The notes below the pieces were generated by a model. It saw only the letters and a program-made list of their open reading frames with translations. It did not search any database and was not told the origin of the DNA. The position numbers and the translations under genes are program-made. A stretch of DNA of 64,000 bases, taken from Gemmatimonadaceae bacterium. Its GTDB lineage: Bacteria; Gemmatimonadota; Gemmatimonadetes; Gemmatimonadales; Gemmatimonadaceae. The stretch lies in assembly GCA_019752115.1 (NCBI GenBank), contig JAIEMN010000045.1, positions 124,001 to 188,000 of the forward strand, in the 5' to 3' direction. Below are positions 29,488-38,296 of the stretch, one piece after another (the first letter of the stretch is position 1; each line of letters begins with the position of its first letter).

Positions 29488-30861
29488 TTACTTCCGCGTC
29501 GCGAACTCGGCGTCCACGTCACGCTCCCACGCCTGCAGCTTGAGCGCGAGCGCGCGCACCACGTCGGGGCGGAGGCGGGCCATGTCCCGCCGCTCACCCG
29601 GATCGCGGCGCACGTCATAGAGAAACATGTGGTTGGACTCGACCACGAGCTTCGTGTCCCCGTCGCGCACCGCACGCATGTCCCGTTTGGCCTGCACCGA
29701 GCGCCAGAACAGCGTGCGGGGCGTGCGCGGCGCGCGCCCCTCGAGTACCGGCCAGAGATTCATCCCGTCGAGCTTTGCGTCAGCGGGGACGGGCACGTGT
29801 GCGGCGGCCAGCACCGACGCGCTGAGGTCCATCGTGATGCCGACCTGCGGCGTGACGGTCCCGGCGCGAATATGCCCCGGCCAGCGCATGATGGCCGGCA
29901 CGCGAATCCCGCCTTCCCACGTCGAATACTTGCGACTGAAGAGCGGCGTGTTGTCGGAGAGCCACTCGCCGCCGTTGTCATTCGTGAAGATCACGATGGT
30001 GTGGCGGGCGATCCCGTTCCGTTCGAGCGCGGCCAGCACGCGGCCCACGTGCCGGTCCATCGCTTCGACCATGCTGGCATAGTCGGCGCGCGAGCTGGTC
30101 AGCGAGTCGGCGGGTTTGAGAAAGCGCGCGTTGCCCACCGCCTTGCTTGGCGTATCGGGGCGCTGAAACGGCCAGTGCGGCGCGTTGAAGGCCACATCGA
30201 TGAAGAACGGCGCCTTGGCGTGCGCGTCGATGAACGCGATGGCCTTGTCGGCGATGAGCGCCGTGCTGTACCCCTCGAGCGAGACGCGCGCCTCGTTCTC
30301 CCAGAGATCGGGCTCGCCGCGGCTGTCGGTGTGATGCCAGTAGTCGTGATAGCCGCTCTTGAGGCCGAAGAAGTAGTCGAAGCCGTGCGCCAGCGGGCTT
30401 TGCGAGGGCTCGTAGCCGAGGTGCCATTTGCCGACGAGCGCCGTGGCATAGCCGCCTGCCTTGAGCAAGCGGGGCAGGGAGTACGGGGAGGCCTCGAGCC
30501 CGCGTTCCCCCGGGCTGAACTGCGCCGTGGTGGCCGGCAGTGGCTGCTCCACGCCATAGCGCTGCTGATAGCGCCCGGTGATCAACCCGGCGCGCGTGGG
30601 CGAGCAGGTGGTGCCGTTGGCGTAGAAGTCGGTGAAGCGGACCCCTTCGCGTGCGAGCCGGTCGATGTTGGGCGTGCGGATGTCCTTCGCGCCGTACACG
30701 CCGAGGTCGGCATAGCCCATGTCGTCGGTGATGATCAATACGACATTGGGGCGGCCGGCCGGCGTCTGCGCGGGAAGCGGAGCGCCGAGCAGCGCCGCCC
30801 CAACGAGGACGCGGAGGGAGCGGAGGGCGCGGAGGGGACGCGGAGCGCGGAGGGTGAGCAT
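29488..30861 (-). CDS. Secreted sulfatase (arylsulfatase-like)
   Basis: 457 aa, ATG at 30861, signal peptide ending LLGAPLPAQ. Alkaline-phosphatase-superfamily sulfatase: NVVLIITDDMGYADLGVYG with the metal Asp pair, TTCSPTRAGLITGRY with the CxPxR site whose Cys becomes formylglycine, GKWHLGY and FTNDNGG. The length is normal for the family. An anaerobic or FGE-type maturase is not in the window. The region coding for the signal-peptide n-region (30812-30856) is a GC-rich 9-bp tandem repeat giving LRALRSLR. The gene is divergent from the NTF2-like gene. Confidence 0.9.
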   Translation of the reverse strand: MLTLRAPRPLRALRSLRVLVGAALLGAPLPAQTPAGRPNVVLIITDDMGYADLGVYGAKDIRTPNIDRLAREGVRFTDFYANGTTCSPTRAGLITGRYQQRYGVEQPLPATTAQFSPGERGLEASPYSLPRLLKAGGYATALVGKWHLGYEPSQSPLAHGFDYFFGLKSGYHDYWHHTDSRGEPDLWENEARVSLEGYSTALIADKAIAFIDAHAKAPFFIDVAFNAPHWPFQRPDTPSKAVGNARFLKPADSLTSSRADYASMVEAMDRHVGRVLAALERNGIARHTIVIFTNDNGGEWLSDNTPLFSRKYSTWEGGIRVPAIMRWPGHIRAGTVTPQVGITMDLSASVLAAAHVPVPADAKLDGMNLWPVLEGRAPRTPRTLFWRSVQAKRDMRAVRDGDTKLVVESNHMFLYDVRRDPGERRDMARLRPDVVRALALKLQAWERDVDAEFATRK

Positions 30862-30889
30862 CTCCGATTCTACCGCCTATATTCGCGGC

Positions 30890-31369
30890 ATGCCTACTTC
30901 CCGCCTGCTGCTCGCCGCCGCGCTCTTCGTGGCGGCTCCGTTCGTGGCCCACGCGCAATCGGCCGAGGAGAAGGCCGTGATTGCGGTGGCCGATTCCGCG
31001 CTCGCGGCGCTCACCCGCGGTGACGCCGTCGCGTTCACCGACTTCATGGTGCCGGAGGCGGTGATGTTTCCCACCGGGACCGTGAATGGCGCGGCGACCT
31101 ATCGCGTGCGCACGCGTGAGGCGCAGCGGACGGCGCCGGTCAGCGGCATTGTGGAGCGCGGCTTCTCACCGCGCGCGAGTGTCAGCGGCGGTGTGGCGAT
31201 GGTGTGGATGCCGTACGATCTCTACCTGAACGGCGCCTGGTCACACTGCGGCGTGGATGTGTTCACGCTCGTGAAGACGGGGAGCGCCTGGCGCATCGCC
31301 TCGCTCGCCTGGAGCGCCGAGCAGCCGCCGGTGTGTGAAAAGCATCCGGCGGGGCCACCGAAGAAGTGA
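30890..31369 (+). CDS. Secreted NTF2-like/SnoaL-like protein
   Basis: 159 aa, ATG at 30890, with a signal peptide (MPTSRLLLAAALFVAAPFVA, HAQ). The mature part fits an NTF2-like fold: EEKAVIAVADSALAALTRGD, DFMVPEAVMFPTG, then a strand-rich end with VAMVWMPYDLYLNG, VDVFTLVKTGSAWRIASLAW. This family includes small-molecule-binding and enzymatic members; there is no hint of a specific ligand. It is convergent with the lipoprotein gene, and no gene lies in the 29 bases between them. Confidence 0.78.
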   Translation: MPTSRLLLAAALFVAAPFVAHAQSAEEKAVIAVADSALAALTRGDAVAFTDFMVPEAVMFPTGTVNGAATYRVRTREAQRTAPVSGIVERGFSPRASVSGGVAMVWMPYDLYLNGAWSHCGVDVFTLVKTGSAWRIASLAWSAEQPPVCEKHPAGPPKK

Positions 31370-31398
31370 CCCCGCCGGAGTAAGCGCCGCGCCGACGG

Positions 31399-32187
31399 TT
31401 ACTTCGAGACCTTCGCGTCTTCGATGATCAGCGCGTAGCTGTAGCCGGCCCCGAAGTCCTTGTTGCGGCGGACGGTGCCACGGATGGTAATCGTGGCGCC
31501 CATCGCGGCGTCGTCGGGTGTGGTGACGGTGATGTCGTGCGTGTTCTGCGCCGCGGCGCCACTGCCGTCCTGCAGGTGAATCCAGTTCTTGCCCATCACC
31601 TGCGGATTGTACTTCACGACCACGCCGCGAATGGTGACGGTCTTGCCGTCGAGCGCACCCTGCTCGGCCCAGAGCTCACCGATCGTCTTGGCGTCGGCGC
31701 CGCTCGCCTTTTCGACCTTGCCGACCTTGGCGTCTACCGCTGGCGGCGTGCCGACCGAGGAGCCCATCGCACTCGCGCCCCCTGCCGCGCCACCGGCGCT
31801 CGGGTCAGCGCCGGCGACCGGTTCGAGCGACCCGAAGTAGACCTGCTTGAACGTCCGGTTGAGCGTCTTCGACTCGAAGTTCTCCATCAGGATCGCGCCG
31901 TAGACCGTCACCTGCTGGCCGACGTCGATCTTGGCCTGGTTCACGGCCGCCCACACCTCGCCGTTCCCCGTCTTGAGCTTGAGATAGACGTAGGGCGGGG
32001 CGGCGATCTGCTCGGCCACGGTGCCCGACAGGTTGTCCCCCGCCGCGGCGGCCGGCGTGGCGGCCAGCGCCCCCGCCGCCTGGCCCATCGGGGCTGCCCC
32101 ACCAAGGGGGACCTTCCCCGAATCCTGGGCTTCATCACAGCCGACGGCAGTCAGCAACACGAGACCGAACGCAACGGAACGACGCAT
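31399..32187 (-). CDS. NrfJ-like lipoprotein with two OB-like domains
   Basis: 262 aa, ATG at 32187. Lipoprotein signal peptide with lipobox LTAVGC (Cys17). The first domain (YVYLKLKTGNGEVWAAVNQA, VGQQVTVYGAILMENFESKT, LNRTFKQVYFG) resembles the NrfJ/c-type-associated beta-barrel family. After a Gly/Ala-rich linker comes a second nucleic-acid-binding-like barrel (LDGKTVTIRGVVVKYNPQVM, GKNWIHLQDGSG, ATITIRGTVRRNKDFGAGYS). Likely anchored on the periplasmic side of a membrane; the binding partner is unknown. It lies 157 bp downstream of Uma2 copy B on the same strand. Confidence 0.82.
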   Translation of the reverse strand: MRRSVAFGLVLLTAVGCDEAQDSGKVPLGGAAPMGQAAGALAATPAAAAGDNLSGTVAEQIAAPPYVYLKLKTGNGEVWAAVNQAKIDVGQQVTVYGAILMENFESKTLNRTFKQVYFGSLEPVAGADPSAGGAAGGASAMGSSVGTPPAVDAKVGKVEKASGADAKTIGELWAEQGALDGKTVTIRGVVVKYNPQVMGKNWIHLQDGSGAAAQNTHDITVTTPDDAAMGATITIRGTVRRNKDFGAGYSYALIIEDAKVSK

Positions 32188-32344
32188 AACGCACTCAACC
32201 GAAAGGGGCACGCTCCACGGCGCCCGTGACGGGCCGCCCACGGAGCAACGGACATCCACCTCCCATTTACCGGATGGGCCCGGGAGGGGCAAGCGGCGAA
32301 GTCCCTACGGCCGGGGCGGGGTTCCCACTGACGGCGGCGCCGCG

Positions 32345-32956
32345 TCACTCCCCCAGCACGGAACGTACGGCGAGTGAGAACCCGGGGAGCAGCACCTCAC
32401 CCGACAGGGCGTCCGCCGGACCGAGCTCAGACACACTCCCGTCGGCGCGGTACACGGTCACGACGCGCCGAACGGGATCGATCACCCACACGAGGTGCGC
32501 GCCCGCGAGGAGATATTCGCCAACCTTGGCCAACAGGGCCCCGGACCGATCACTCGGCGAGCGCACCTCCACCACGAGATCCGGCGCCAACTCGCCAAAT
32601 CCCACCGGCATGGGATCGGGCACGCGCTCGGCGAGGACGAACGACACATCGGGTGCGCGTACGGTGTCGGGTCCGCGCGTGAGCACGAAGCCGGTGTCGG
32701 GGCCGAAGACCGCGCCACGCCGAGCGGAGACGATGCCGGCCTTCAGCTCATCATCGAGGTGGCGTCGCAGCTGATAGGCGAGCTCCACGCCGATGCTCCC
32801 ATGACGCAAGCCCGCCAGTTCGCGCACCAGCAGCTGGCCGCGCACCAACTCGACGCGCTTGCCCGGCACCTCGTAGCCGAACAGTTGTTCCGCCGTCATC
32901 TCATGGGACACCGAGCGCATGGGGCGCCTCCGGTCGGCCGATCGGGTCGTGGTCAT
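32345..32956 (-). CDS. Uma2-family PD-(D/E)XK endonuclease-like protein (copy B)
   Basis: 203 aa, ATG at 32956 (MTTTRSADRRRPMRSVSHEM). Motifs: YEVPGKRVELVRGQLLVREL, APDVSFVLAERVPDPMP, APDLVVEVRSPSDRSGALLA, the helix lysine in LAKVGEYLLAGAHLVWVIDP. The nuclease pattern is intact. The start is supported by the conserved upstream element and by the shared ATGACC start with copies A and C. A longer frame upstream to 32974 exists, but it would run through the predicted promoter. Confidence 0.87.
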   Translation of the reverse strand: MTTTRSADRRRPMRSVSHEMTAEQLFGYEVPGKRVELVRGQLLVRELAGLRHGSIGVELAYQLRRHLDDELKAGIVSARRGAVFGPDTGFVLTRGPDTVRAPDVSFVLAERVPDPMPVGFGELAPDLVVEVRSPSDRSGALLAKVGEYLLAGAHLVWVIDPVRRVVTVYRADGSVSELGPADALSGEVLLPGFSLAVRSVLGE

Positions 32957-32974
32957 GTGGTACGATACGCCCAC

Positions 32975-33040
32975 GCGTCACCGTGGCGTCATCACCGTAT
33001 GGGCAACCTACGCTCGGCGGGTGCGCCGAGTCTACTCGGC
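32975..33040 (-). promoter_or_regulatory. Shared kinase-Uma2 intergenic element, copy B
   Basis: GCGTCA at 32975-32980 and 32986-32991 (11 bp apart), then the three-arm hairpin at 33010-33040 with CTCGGC, GCCGAG, TCTA and CTCGGC. On the minus strand the distal TGACGC is 18 bp from TATCGT, which ends five bases before the Uma2 ATG. The hairpin part differs from copy A at one base of 31. The kinase stop is at 33057-33059. Confidence 0.65.
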
Positions 33041-33056
33041 GACGCGTCGCGTGCGC

Positions 33057-35420
33057 TCAGTCGCGCAGGCGTTCCGGAATGCCAATGCGGGCCAGCAGCG
33101 CCTGATACCGCGGCTCCTGACGGAAGCGGAACAGCGGCGGCATGCCATTGAGCATCTGCAGCAGGTCGAGATCGCGCGCCGTCACCGCGCGGTCGAACAT
33201 GGCGTACGCCGCGTCGCGCTCGCCGAGCAACAGCAGCAGGCTGGCGCGCTGGGCGAGACGCGGGTCCCCGTCCAGGGCCTTGAGCGCCCGTCGCACACCG
33301 GCCGTGTCGCCGCGGTAGGACGCCAGGAATCCTTCATTCACGAGGCGCACCCAGTAGTCCCCCCCGGCGACGCGCACCGCGCGGCGGTGCGCACTGTCGG
33401 CGGCGGCATGCTGCCCCTGACCGGCGAGCGCGAGCGAGAGGATGTCGAAGATCTCGTAGAACGTGGTGTCGGATGCGATGCCGGTACGCGCAGACTGCAC
33501 GGCCTCGGCGGCGCGGTTCGAGGACCAGAGCCCCCATGCCAGATCGCTGCGCCACTGCGCGGTGGTGGGCTCCTGATCGACCAGCCGCCGTGCGCGCGAG
33601 ATCGCGGTGCTGTCACCGGATTCCCACATGGCCCACACCGCCATGCCCACGCCAAGCGACGACGACGGACGCGCGTCGGCGGCGGCGAAGTCGGCGAAGG
33701 CATCGGCAAACTCCCACCGGTCGTGCAACCGGGCGACGCCTCGCGCATAGAAGGCATCGCCCAAGTCGGGATCGAGTGTCAGGGCACGATCGGCCGCGCG
33801 CATGGTGGTGCGATAGGCGGAGTCACGCGGCGCCGTCTGATAGATGAGCGCATACGCGTGCGCGATGGCCAGCCCCGCCCATGCGGGAGCGTAGGTGGAA
33901 TCCATGGCCAGCGATCGACTCAGGTGATCGACGGCCTTCCGCAGCCCGTCCGCCGTGCGCAACGCTGCCGCTTCCTGACCGAGCAGATATTGCGCATACG
34001 CGCGCGGATCGACCTGACGCGCGGCGGCGAGCCGGCGCGTTTGGTCAGGCGTGAGCCCCGCGCGAATGCCCCGCGCGATCTCTCGCGCCACTTCGCGCTG
34101 CAGGGTGACCACGTCGCGCGCCGGTCGTTCGAACGTGCGCGACCAGAGGGTCTCATCGCTGCGGGCGTCGATGAGTTCGGCCGAGAGCGAGACGACCTCG
34201 CCGCCGCGCAGGACGGCCCCCGACACGATGGCATCCACGCCGAGCTCGTTCGCCAGCTCGCGAATCGGCTTGGTCGAGTTGCGGTACGGCGCGACGGCGC
34301 GATAACCAAGTACGCGGACACCGGCGTCGGCCAGCACACCAATCACTTCACGCGTCATGCCATCGGCAAAGAAGCGTTGCGCGGTATCGCCGGTCTGGTT
34401 GTCCATCGGAATGACGGCGATGCGACCAATCGGCGTCCCGGGGGCCGCCGGAGCGGCTAGCGTGCGCGTTCGCGACTTCCACCACGCGGCGGCACCGCCC
34501 AGCAGGATCGCCGCCGCGGCGACCATCCCGACGAGGCGACGGGCGTGTCCGCGCGTGCTGGGGCGAGGCAACGGTGCCGACGGTTGTGACGTCGTGGCCT
34601 CGAACGTGTCCACGAACTGCGCAGCCGGCCACGGGCGCGCCGATGGATCCTTGGCGAGCGCCTGCGTGATGGCGGCATCCACGCCGGGAGAGACCTCCGG
34701 CCGCACCGCCGAGAGGCGCGGCACCGCGCCGATGAGATGCTGCTGCGTGATCTGGGCCACCGTCTCGCCGGTGAACGGTGGCTCGCCGGCGAGCATCTCG
34801 TAGAGTACGCAGCCGAGCGAGTAGAGATCACTGCGGCCGTCCACGTTGGTGTCGCCCACGGCCTGCTCGGGACTCATGTAGAGCGGCGTCCCGACCGCGA
34901 AGCCCGTCTGCGTCAGGCGTTCGCTGCCGGTGGCGGCGACGGCGCGCGCGATGCCGAAGTCGGCCACCACCGCATGCCCGCGCTCGAGCAGGATGTTCTC
35001 CGGCTTGATGTCCCGATGCGCGATGCCCCGTTCGTGCGCATAGCCCAGCGCGTCGGCGATCTCGCGCGCGAACTGCAGCGCCAGTGCCACCGGGAGGCGC
35101 CCGTCGCGCCGCAGCCGATCGCGCAGCGTTTCGCCATCCACGAAGGGCATGACGTAGTAGAGCAATCCGTCGGCATCGCCCGAATCGTAGAGCGGCAGGA
35201 TATGCGGGTGTCGCAGCGCCGCAGTGGTGGCGATCTCGCGCAGGAAACGGTCCGACCCTACCGCATAGGCGAGCTCCGGCCGCAGCACCTTGATGGCGAC
35301 CACCCGGTCGTGCTTGAGGTCCTGGGCGCGAAACACCGTCGCCATGCCACCCGCGCCAAGTTCGGCGTCAACGCGGTAGCGGCCATCCAGGGCGGTGGCG
35401 AGACGATCCCGAGTGCTCAT
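33057..35420 (-). CDS. Membrane Ser/Thr protein kinase with TolB-like and TPR domains
   Basis: 787 aa, ATG at 35420 (MSTRDRLATALDGRYRVDAE). Kinase motifs: GAGGMATVFRAQD, VAIKVLRPELAYAVGSDRF, GIAHRDIKPENILL, DFGIARAV, GTPLYMSPEQ. A hydrophobic helix at about 293-316 (LVGMVAAAAILLGGAAAWW) is followed by the COG5616-type module (IAVIPMDNQTGDTAQRFFAD, VDAIVSGAVLRGGEVVSLSA) and TPR-like repeats (YAPAWAGLAIAHAYAL, ALTLDPDLGDAFYARGVARL). It lies 58 bp downstream of a propeller kinase and 100 bp upstream of Uma2 copy B, all in one direction. Confidence 0.92.
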   Translation of the reverse strand: MSTRDRLATALDGRYRVDAELGAGGMATVFRAQDLKHDRVVAIKVLRPELAYAVGSDRFLREIATTAALRHPHILPLYDSGDADGLLYYVMPFVDGETLRDRLRRDGRLPVALALQFAREIADALGYAHERGIAHRDIKPENILLERGHAVVADFGIARAVAATGSERLTQTGFAVGTPLYMSPEQAVGDTNVDGRSDLYSLGCVLYEMLAGEPPFTGETVAQITQQHLIGAVPRLSAVRPEVSPGVDAAITQALAKDPSARPWPAAQFVDTFEATTSQPSAPLPRPSTRGHARRLVGMVAAAAILLGGAAAWWKSRTRTLAAPAAPGTPIGRIAVIPMDNQTGDTAQRFFADGMTREVIGVLADAGVRVLGYRAVAPYRNSTKPIRELANELGVDAIVSGAVLRGGEVVSLSAELIDARSDETLWSRTFERPARDVVTLQREVAREIARGIRAGLTPDQTRRLAAARQVDPRAYAQYLLGQEAAALRTADGLRKAVDHLSRSLAMDSTYAPAWAGLAIAHAYALIYQTAPRDSAYRTTMRAADRALTLDPDLGDAFYARGVARLHDRWEFADAFADFAAADARPSSSLGVGMAVWAMWESGDSTAISRARRLVDQEPTTAQWRSDLAWGLWSSNRAAEAVQSARTGIASDTTFYEIFDILSLALAGQGQHAAADSAHRRAVRVAGGDYWVRLVNEGFLASYRGDTAGVRRALKALDGDPRLAQRASLLLLLGERDAAYAMFDRAVTARDLDLLQMLNGMPPLFRFRQEPRYQALLARIGIPERLRD

Positions 35421-35478
35421 GCGGGATCAAGATGCACGGTTCGACGCCAATCCGCAGCGGGTGGGCCCCCGGCGTGGG

Positions 35479-38118
35479 CTACGGTCGCGGCACCCGGCGC
35501 ATCAGCTCCTCGCGCCACCCCAGAATGACGCGCGAGGGCAGCGCACCCACGCGCTCAAGCGGCTCGATCATGAGGAATTGCGAGCCATCGGGGGTGACGT
35601 CGTACCCCGTCGTACGCTGGTCGTTGATCCGTCCGGCCGTGTTGCGGGAGAAGAGGCGAACCGGCCGCGACGGCGTCCCGCTCGCCGGATCGAAATCGGC
35701 GGCGAAGACATCGCGACCCTTGCGAAAGACAATCTCGCGACCGCCGCGCGTGAAGCGCGGCTGATCACCCCCGTCGATGGAGACCTGCACCCGCGCCGTG
35801 CCATCGCGACGTCGCGCCATGACCTGCGTGCGGCCGTCGGGTTGCTTCTCGGAGAGGGCGAGCCAGACCCCGTCGGGAGAGAAGACGCTCCCGAGCTGCA
35901 GGCTGTGTGTCTTGTCCAGCGCCTGCGACCTCCGCGTGGCGAGATCCAGGGTCCACGCGTGGTCGCCCTTCTCGACCTCGGTGTAGAGCAATGTCGAGCC
36001 ATCCGGGGCGATGCCGGTCGGGTGCTTATCACTGCCGGAACGCAGCAGCGTGTCGACCGTCGTGCCCGTGATTGCGATGCGCGCCAGATCATACGCCGGA
36101 GTCTCGAGCGCATGGAACAGCGATTTGCTGTCTGGTGCCCACACCGGCGCAAACGCGGCCCCGTTGAACGCACTCAGCTGACTCAGTGAACCGCGGCGGC
36201 GATCGAAGAGCCAGAGCGACCACGGTTCCGGCTGCGTGCGTGTCAGGGCGATCCACTGCCCATCGGGTGACAGGCGCGGATCGGCCCACGCCGCCAGATC
36301 CGAGAAGGCTTCGCGATTCGTGCCGTCGCGGGCCACCCAGACCACTCGCGATCGTTCATCAAACTCACTGGCCTTGATGTAGACCAGGTCGCCACGCGAA
36401 GACACGTCGAAGGCCACCGAGCCATCGGTCTGCAGTGAGAACACATCCTCCACCACGGGCGTGGGCGGACCGGTCAGCTTGAGCGACGCCGCATCGAACG
36501 GGGCGGCGAAGATCGCCCCGCCGCGACCGAAGAGCAGATAGCCCGGCGCGACATACCGCGGAAAGAGTGCGTTCTCCACGATCACCGTCACCTTGCCAGT
36601 GGCGAGATCGAGCGCCTGAATGCTCGAGCGCGTGACTGGTGCCGAGTAGGCGCCGTAGAGCAGCGTCTTTCCGTCGGGCAGCAGCGAGGGATACCAGTGA
36701 CCGAACTCATGGCGCGCGGCGTTGGGCTTTGAGACCACTTCCATCGCGCCGCCCTCCTTCAGGCGCGACAGACCGCTTGAGGCCTCGCCAGAGAAGTAGA
36801 TGTATCCGTCTGGCCCGATCGTGCTGAGTGCGGTGTTGGCGTGCTCCGCGATCATGGTCGCGGACCCGCCCTCAACGGGGATCTTGAACAGTGCGCCGTC
36901 GCGGTTGAAGAAGATCCACTTCCCATCGGGCGAATAGGTCGGCGCGATCCCACCTTCGGAGCCGGGGACCGGCACAATCGCGGATGACCCCATCGACCGT
37001 TGGACAAGCAGGCGCCCCTTCACGGAATCCACGATCGACTGCAGCACGGCGTGCCCATCGGGCGCAATCGCAATCAGCGCCTTGGCCGACGCGCGCGGCC
37101 CGGCGTTGAAGGCGAACTCCACGCGTGACGTGCCGTCGGCGCTCGACGTGCGCTGGCCAACGAACCAGCCACCGATCCCGGCCGCGAGGGCCATGAGGGC
37201 GGCGATGGGCAGCCAGCGCGTCGCGCTCCCACGCGCGGCTGGCGTTCTCGCTCCGGCGATCGGGCGTGGCGTGCGTTGCTCTCCGAGCAGCGCAGCCTTG
37301 AACGCCTGAATGGTGGGGAACCGATCGGCCGGGAGCTTCTGCAAGGCGGTGAGCACGGCGGCGTCGACCTGTTCCGGCACGGCTGGGCGCACGACCATCA
37401 GCGAACGCGGCGCCTCGGTGAGCAGCTTGGCGACAATCGCCTGCGCGTTCGCGCCGGTGTACGGCGGCTCGCCGGCGAGCATCTCGTAGAGCACCGCGCC
37501 CACGGCGTAGATGTCGGCCCGGGCGTCGATGACCTTGTCACCCATCGCCTGCTCGGGCGCCATGTACTGCGGCGTGCCGAGCGAGAGCCCCGTCTGCGTC
37601 ATGCGGGCACCGCCGGCCTGTTGCACGGCGAGTGCAATACCGAAGTCGGCCACCAGCGGATGACTGCCGTTGGCGGACTGCTGCAGCAGGATGTTTTCCG
37701 GCTTGATGTCGCGATGCACGATGCCGGCCGCGTGCGCCTCTGCGAGCGCATCGCTCACGGCGGTGGCAATCGCGATGGCGTCGGCAACCGGTAGCTGTGT
37801 TTCGCGCGTCAGTCGCGCCCGCAGCGTTTCGCCGCGCACATACGGCATGACGTAGTACAGCAGCCCATCCACCGCGCCGCTGTCGAGCAATCCCAGAATG
37901 TGCGGATGCTGCAACTGTGCCGTCGTGCGGATCTCGCTCAGAAAGCGATCGCCGCCCAGCGCTGCACCGAGATCGGGGTGCAGCACCTTGATGGCCACAT
38001 CGCGGCCATGGCGCAGGTCGTGGGCGAGGTACACGGTGGCCATGCCGCCGGCGCCGAGTTCACGGTCGACGCGGTAGCGGTCAGCGAGGGCGGTGGTGAG
38101 GCGGGTGAGCGTACTCAT
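35479..38118 (-). CDS. Membrane Ser/Thr protein kinase with PD40/WD40-like propeller
   Basis: 879 aa, ATG at 38118 (MSTLTRLTTALADRYRVDRE). Kinase motifs are complete (VAIKVLHPDLGAALGGDRF, HRDIKPENILL, DFGIALAV, GTPQYMAPEQ). Between HRDIKPENILL and DFG the loop is longer than in all other kinases here (QQSANGSHPLVADFG), a local insertion of about four residues. A hydrophobic helix at about 301-321 (LPIAALMALAAGIGGWFVG) leads to propeller repeats (YSPDGKWIFF, LSPDGQWIAL, WAPDSKSLFH, FSPDGVWLAL). It is the first gene of a kinase-kinase-Uma2 run and is divergent from Uma2 copy D. Confidence 0.93.
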   Translation of the reverse strand: MSTLTRLTTALADRYRVDRELGAGGMATVYLAHDLRHGRDVAIKVLHPDLGAALGGDRFLSEIRTTAQLQHPHILGLLDSGAVDGLLYYVMPYVRGETLRARLTRETQLPVADAIAIATAVSDALAEAHAAGIVHRDIKPENILLQQSANGSHPLVADFGIALAVQQAGGARMTQTGLSLGTPQYMAPEQAMGDKVIDARADIYAVGAVLYEMLAGEPPYTGANAQAIVAKLLTEAPRSLMVVRPAVPEQVDAAVLTALQKLPADRFPTIQAFKAALLGEQRTPRPIAGARTPAARGSATRWLPIAALMALAAGIGGWFVGQRTSSADGTSRVEFAFNAGPRASAKALIAIAPDGHAVLQSIVDSVKGRLLVQRSMGSSAIVPVPGSEGGIAPTYSPDGKWIFFNRDGALFKIPVEGGSATMIAEHANTALSTIGPDGYIYFSGEASSGLSRLKEGGAMEVVSKPNAARHEFGHWYPSLLPDGKTLLYGAYSAPVTRSSIQALDLATGKVTVIVENALFPRYVAPGYLLFGRGGAIFAAPFDAASLKLTGPPTPVVEDVFSLQTDGSVAFDVSSRGDLVYIKASEFDERSRVVWVARDGTNREAFSDLAAWADPRLSPDGQWIALTRTQPEPWSLWLFDRRRGSLSQLSAFNGAAFAPVWAPDSKSLFHALETPAYDLARIAITGTTVDTLLRSGSDKHPTGIAPDGSTLLYTEVEKGDHAWTLDLATRRSQALDKTHSLQLGSVFSPDGVWLALSEKQPDGRTQVMARRRDGTARVQVSIDGGDQPRFTRGGREIVFRKGRDVFAADFDPASGTPSRPVRLFSRNTAGRINDQRTTGYDVTPDGSQFLMIEPLERVGALPSRVILGWREELMRRVPRP

Positions 38119-38170
38119 GACGGCTGAAGATGCACCGCAGGACGCGCGGCCGCTGCGTGGTTCGATTTCA

Positions 38171-38228
38171 CGGTGTCTCGCCGGTGTCTCGCATTGGAAT
38201 GACACGATGCGCGACGATTTGATGACAC
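38171..38228. promoter_or_regulatory. Repeat cluster in the divergent kinase/Uma2 promoter region
   Basis: Two perfect tandem 11-bp copies of CGGTGTCTCGC (38171-38181, 38182-38192) are followed by two inverted-sense ATGACAC copies (38199-38205, 38222-38228), so GTGTC/GACAC half-sites face each other. It lies in the 178-bp gap between the kinase start at 38118 and the Uma2 start at 38297. It looks like a multi-site operator; the binding protein is unknown. Confidence 0.45.
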
Positions 38229-38296
38229 TCGGCCGGACCAGTAGGCCTATCGTCGGTCATGCCCTCTTGCCGCTCACCCCTTTCCCTCGGCAGACT

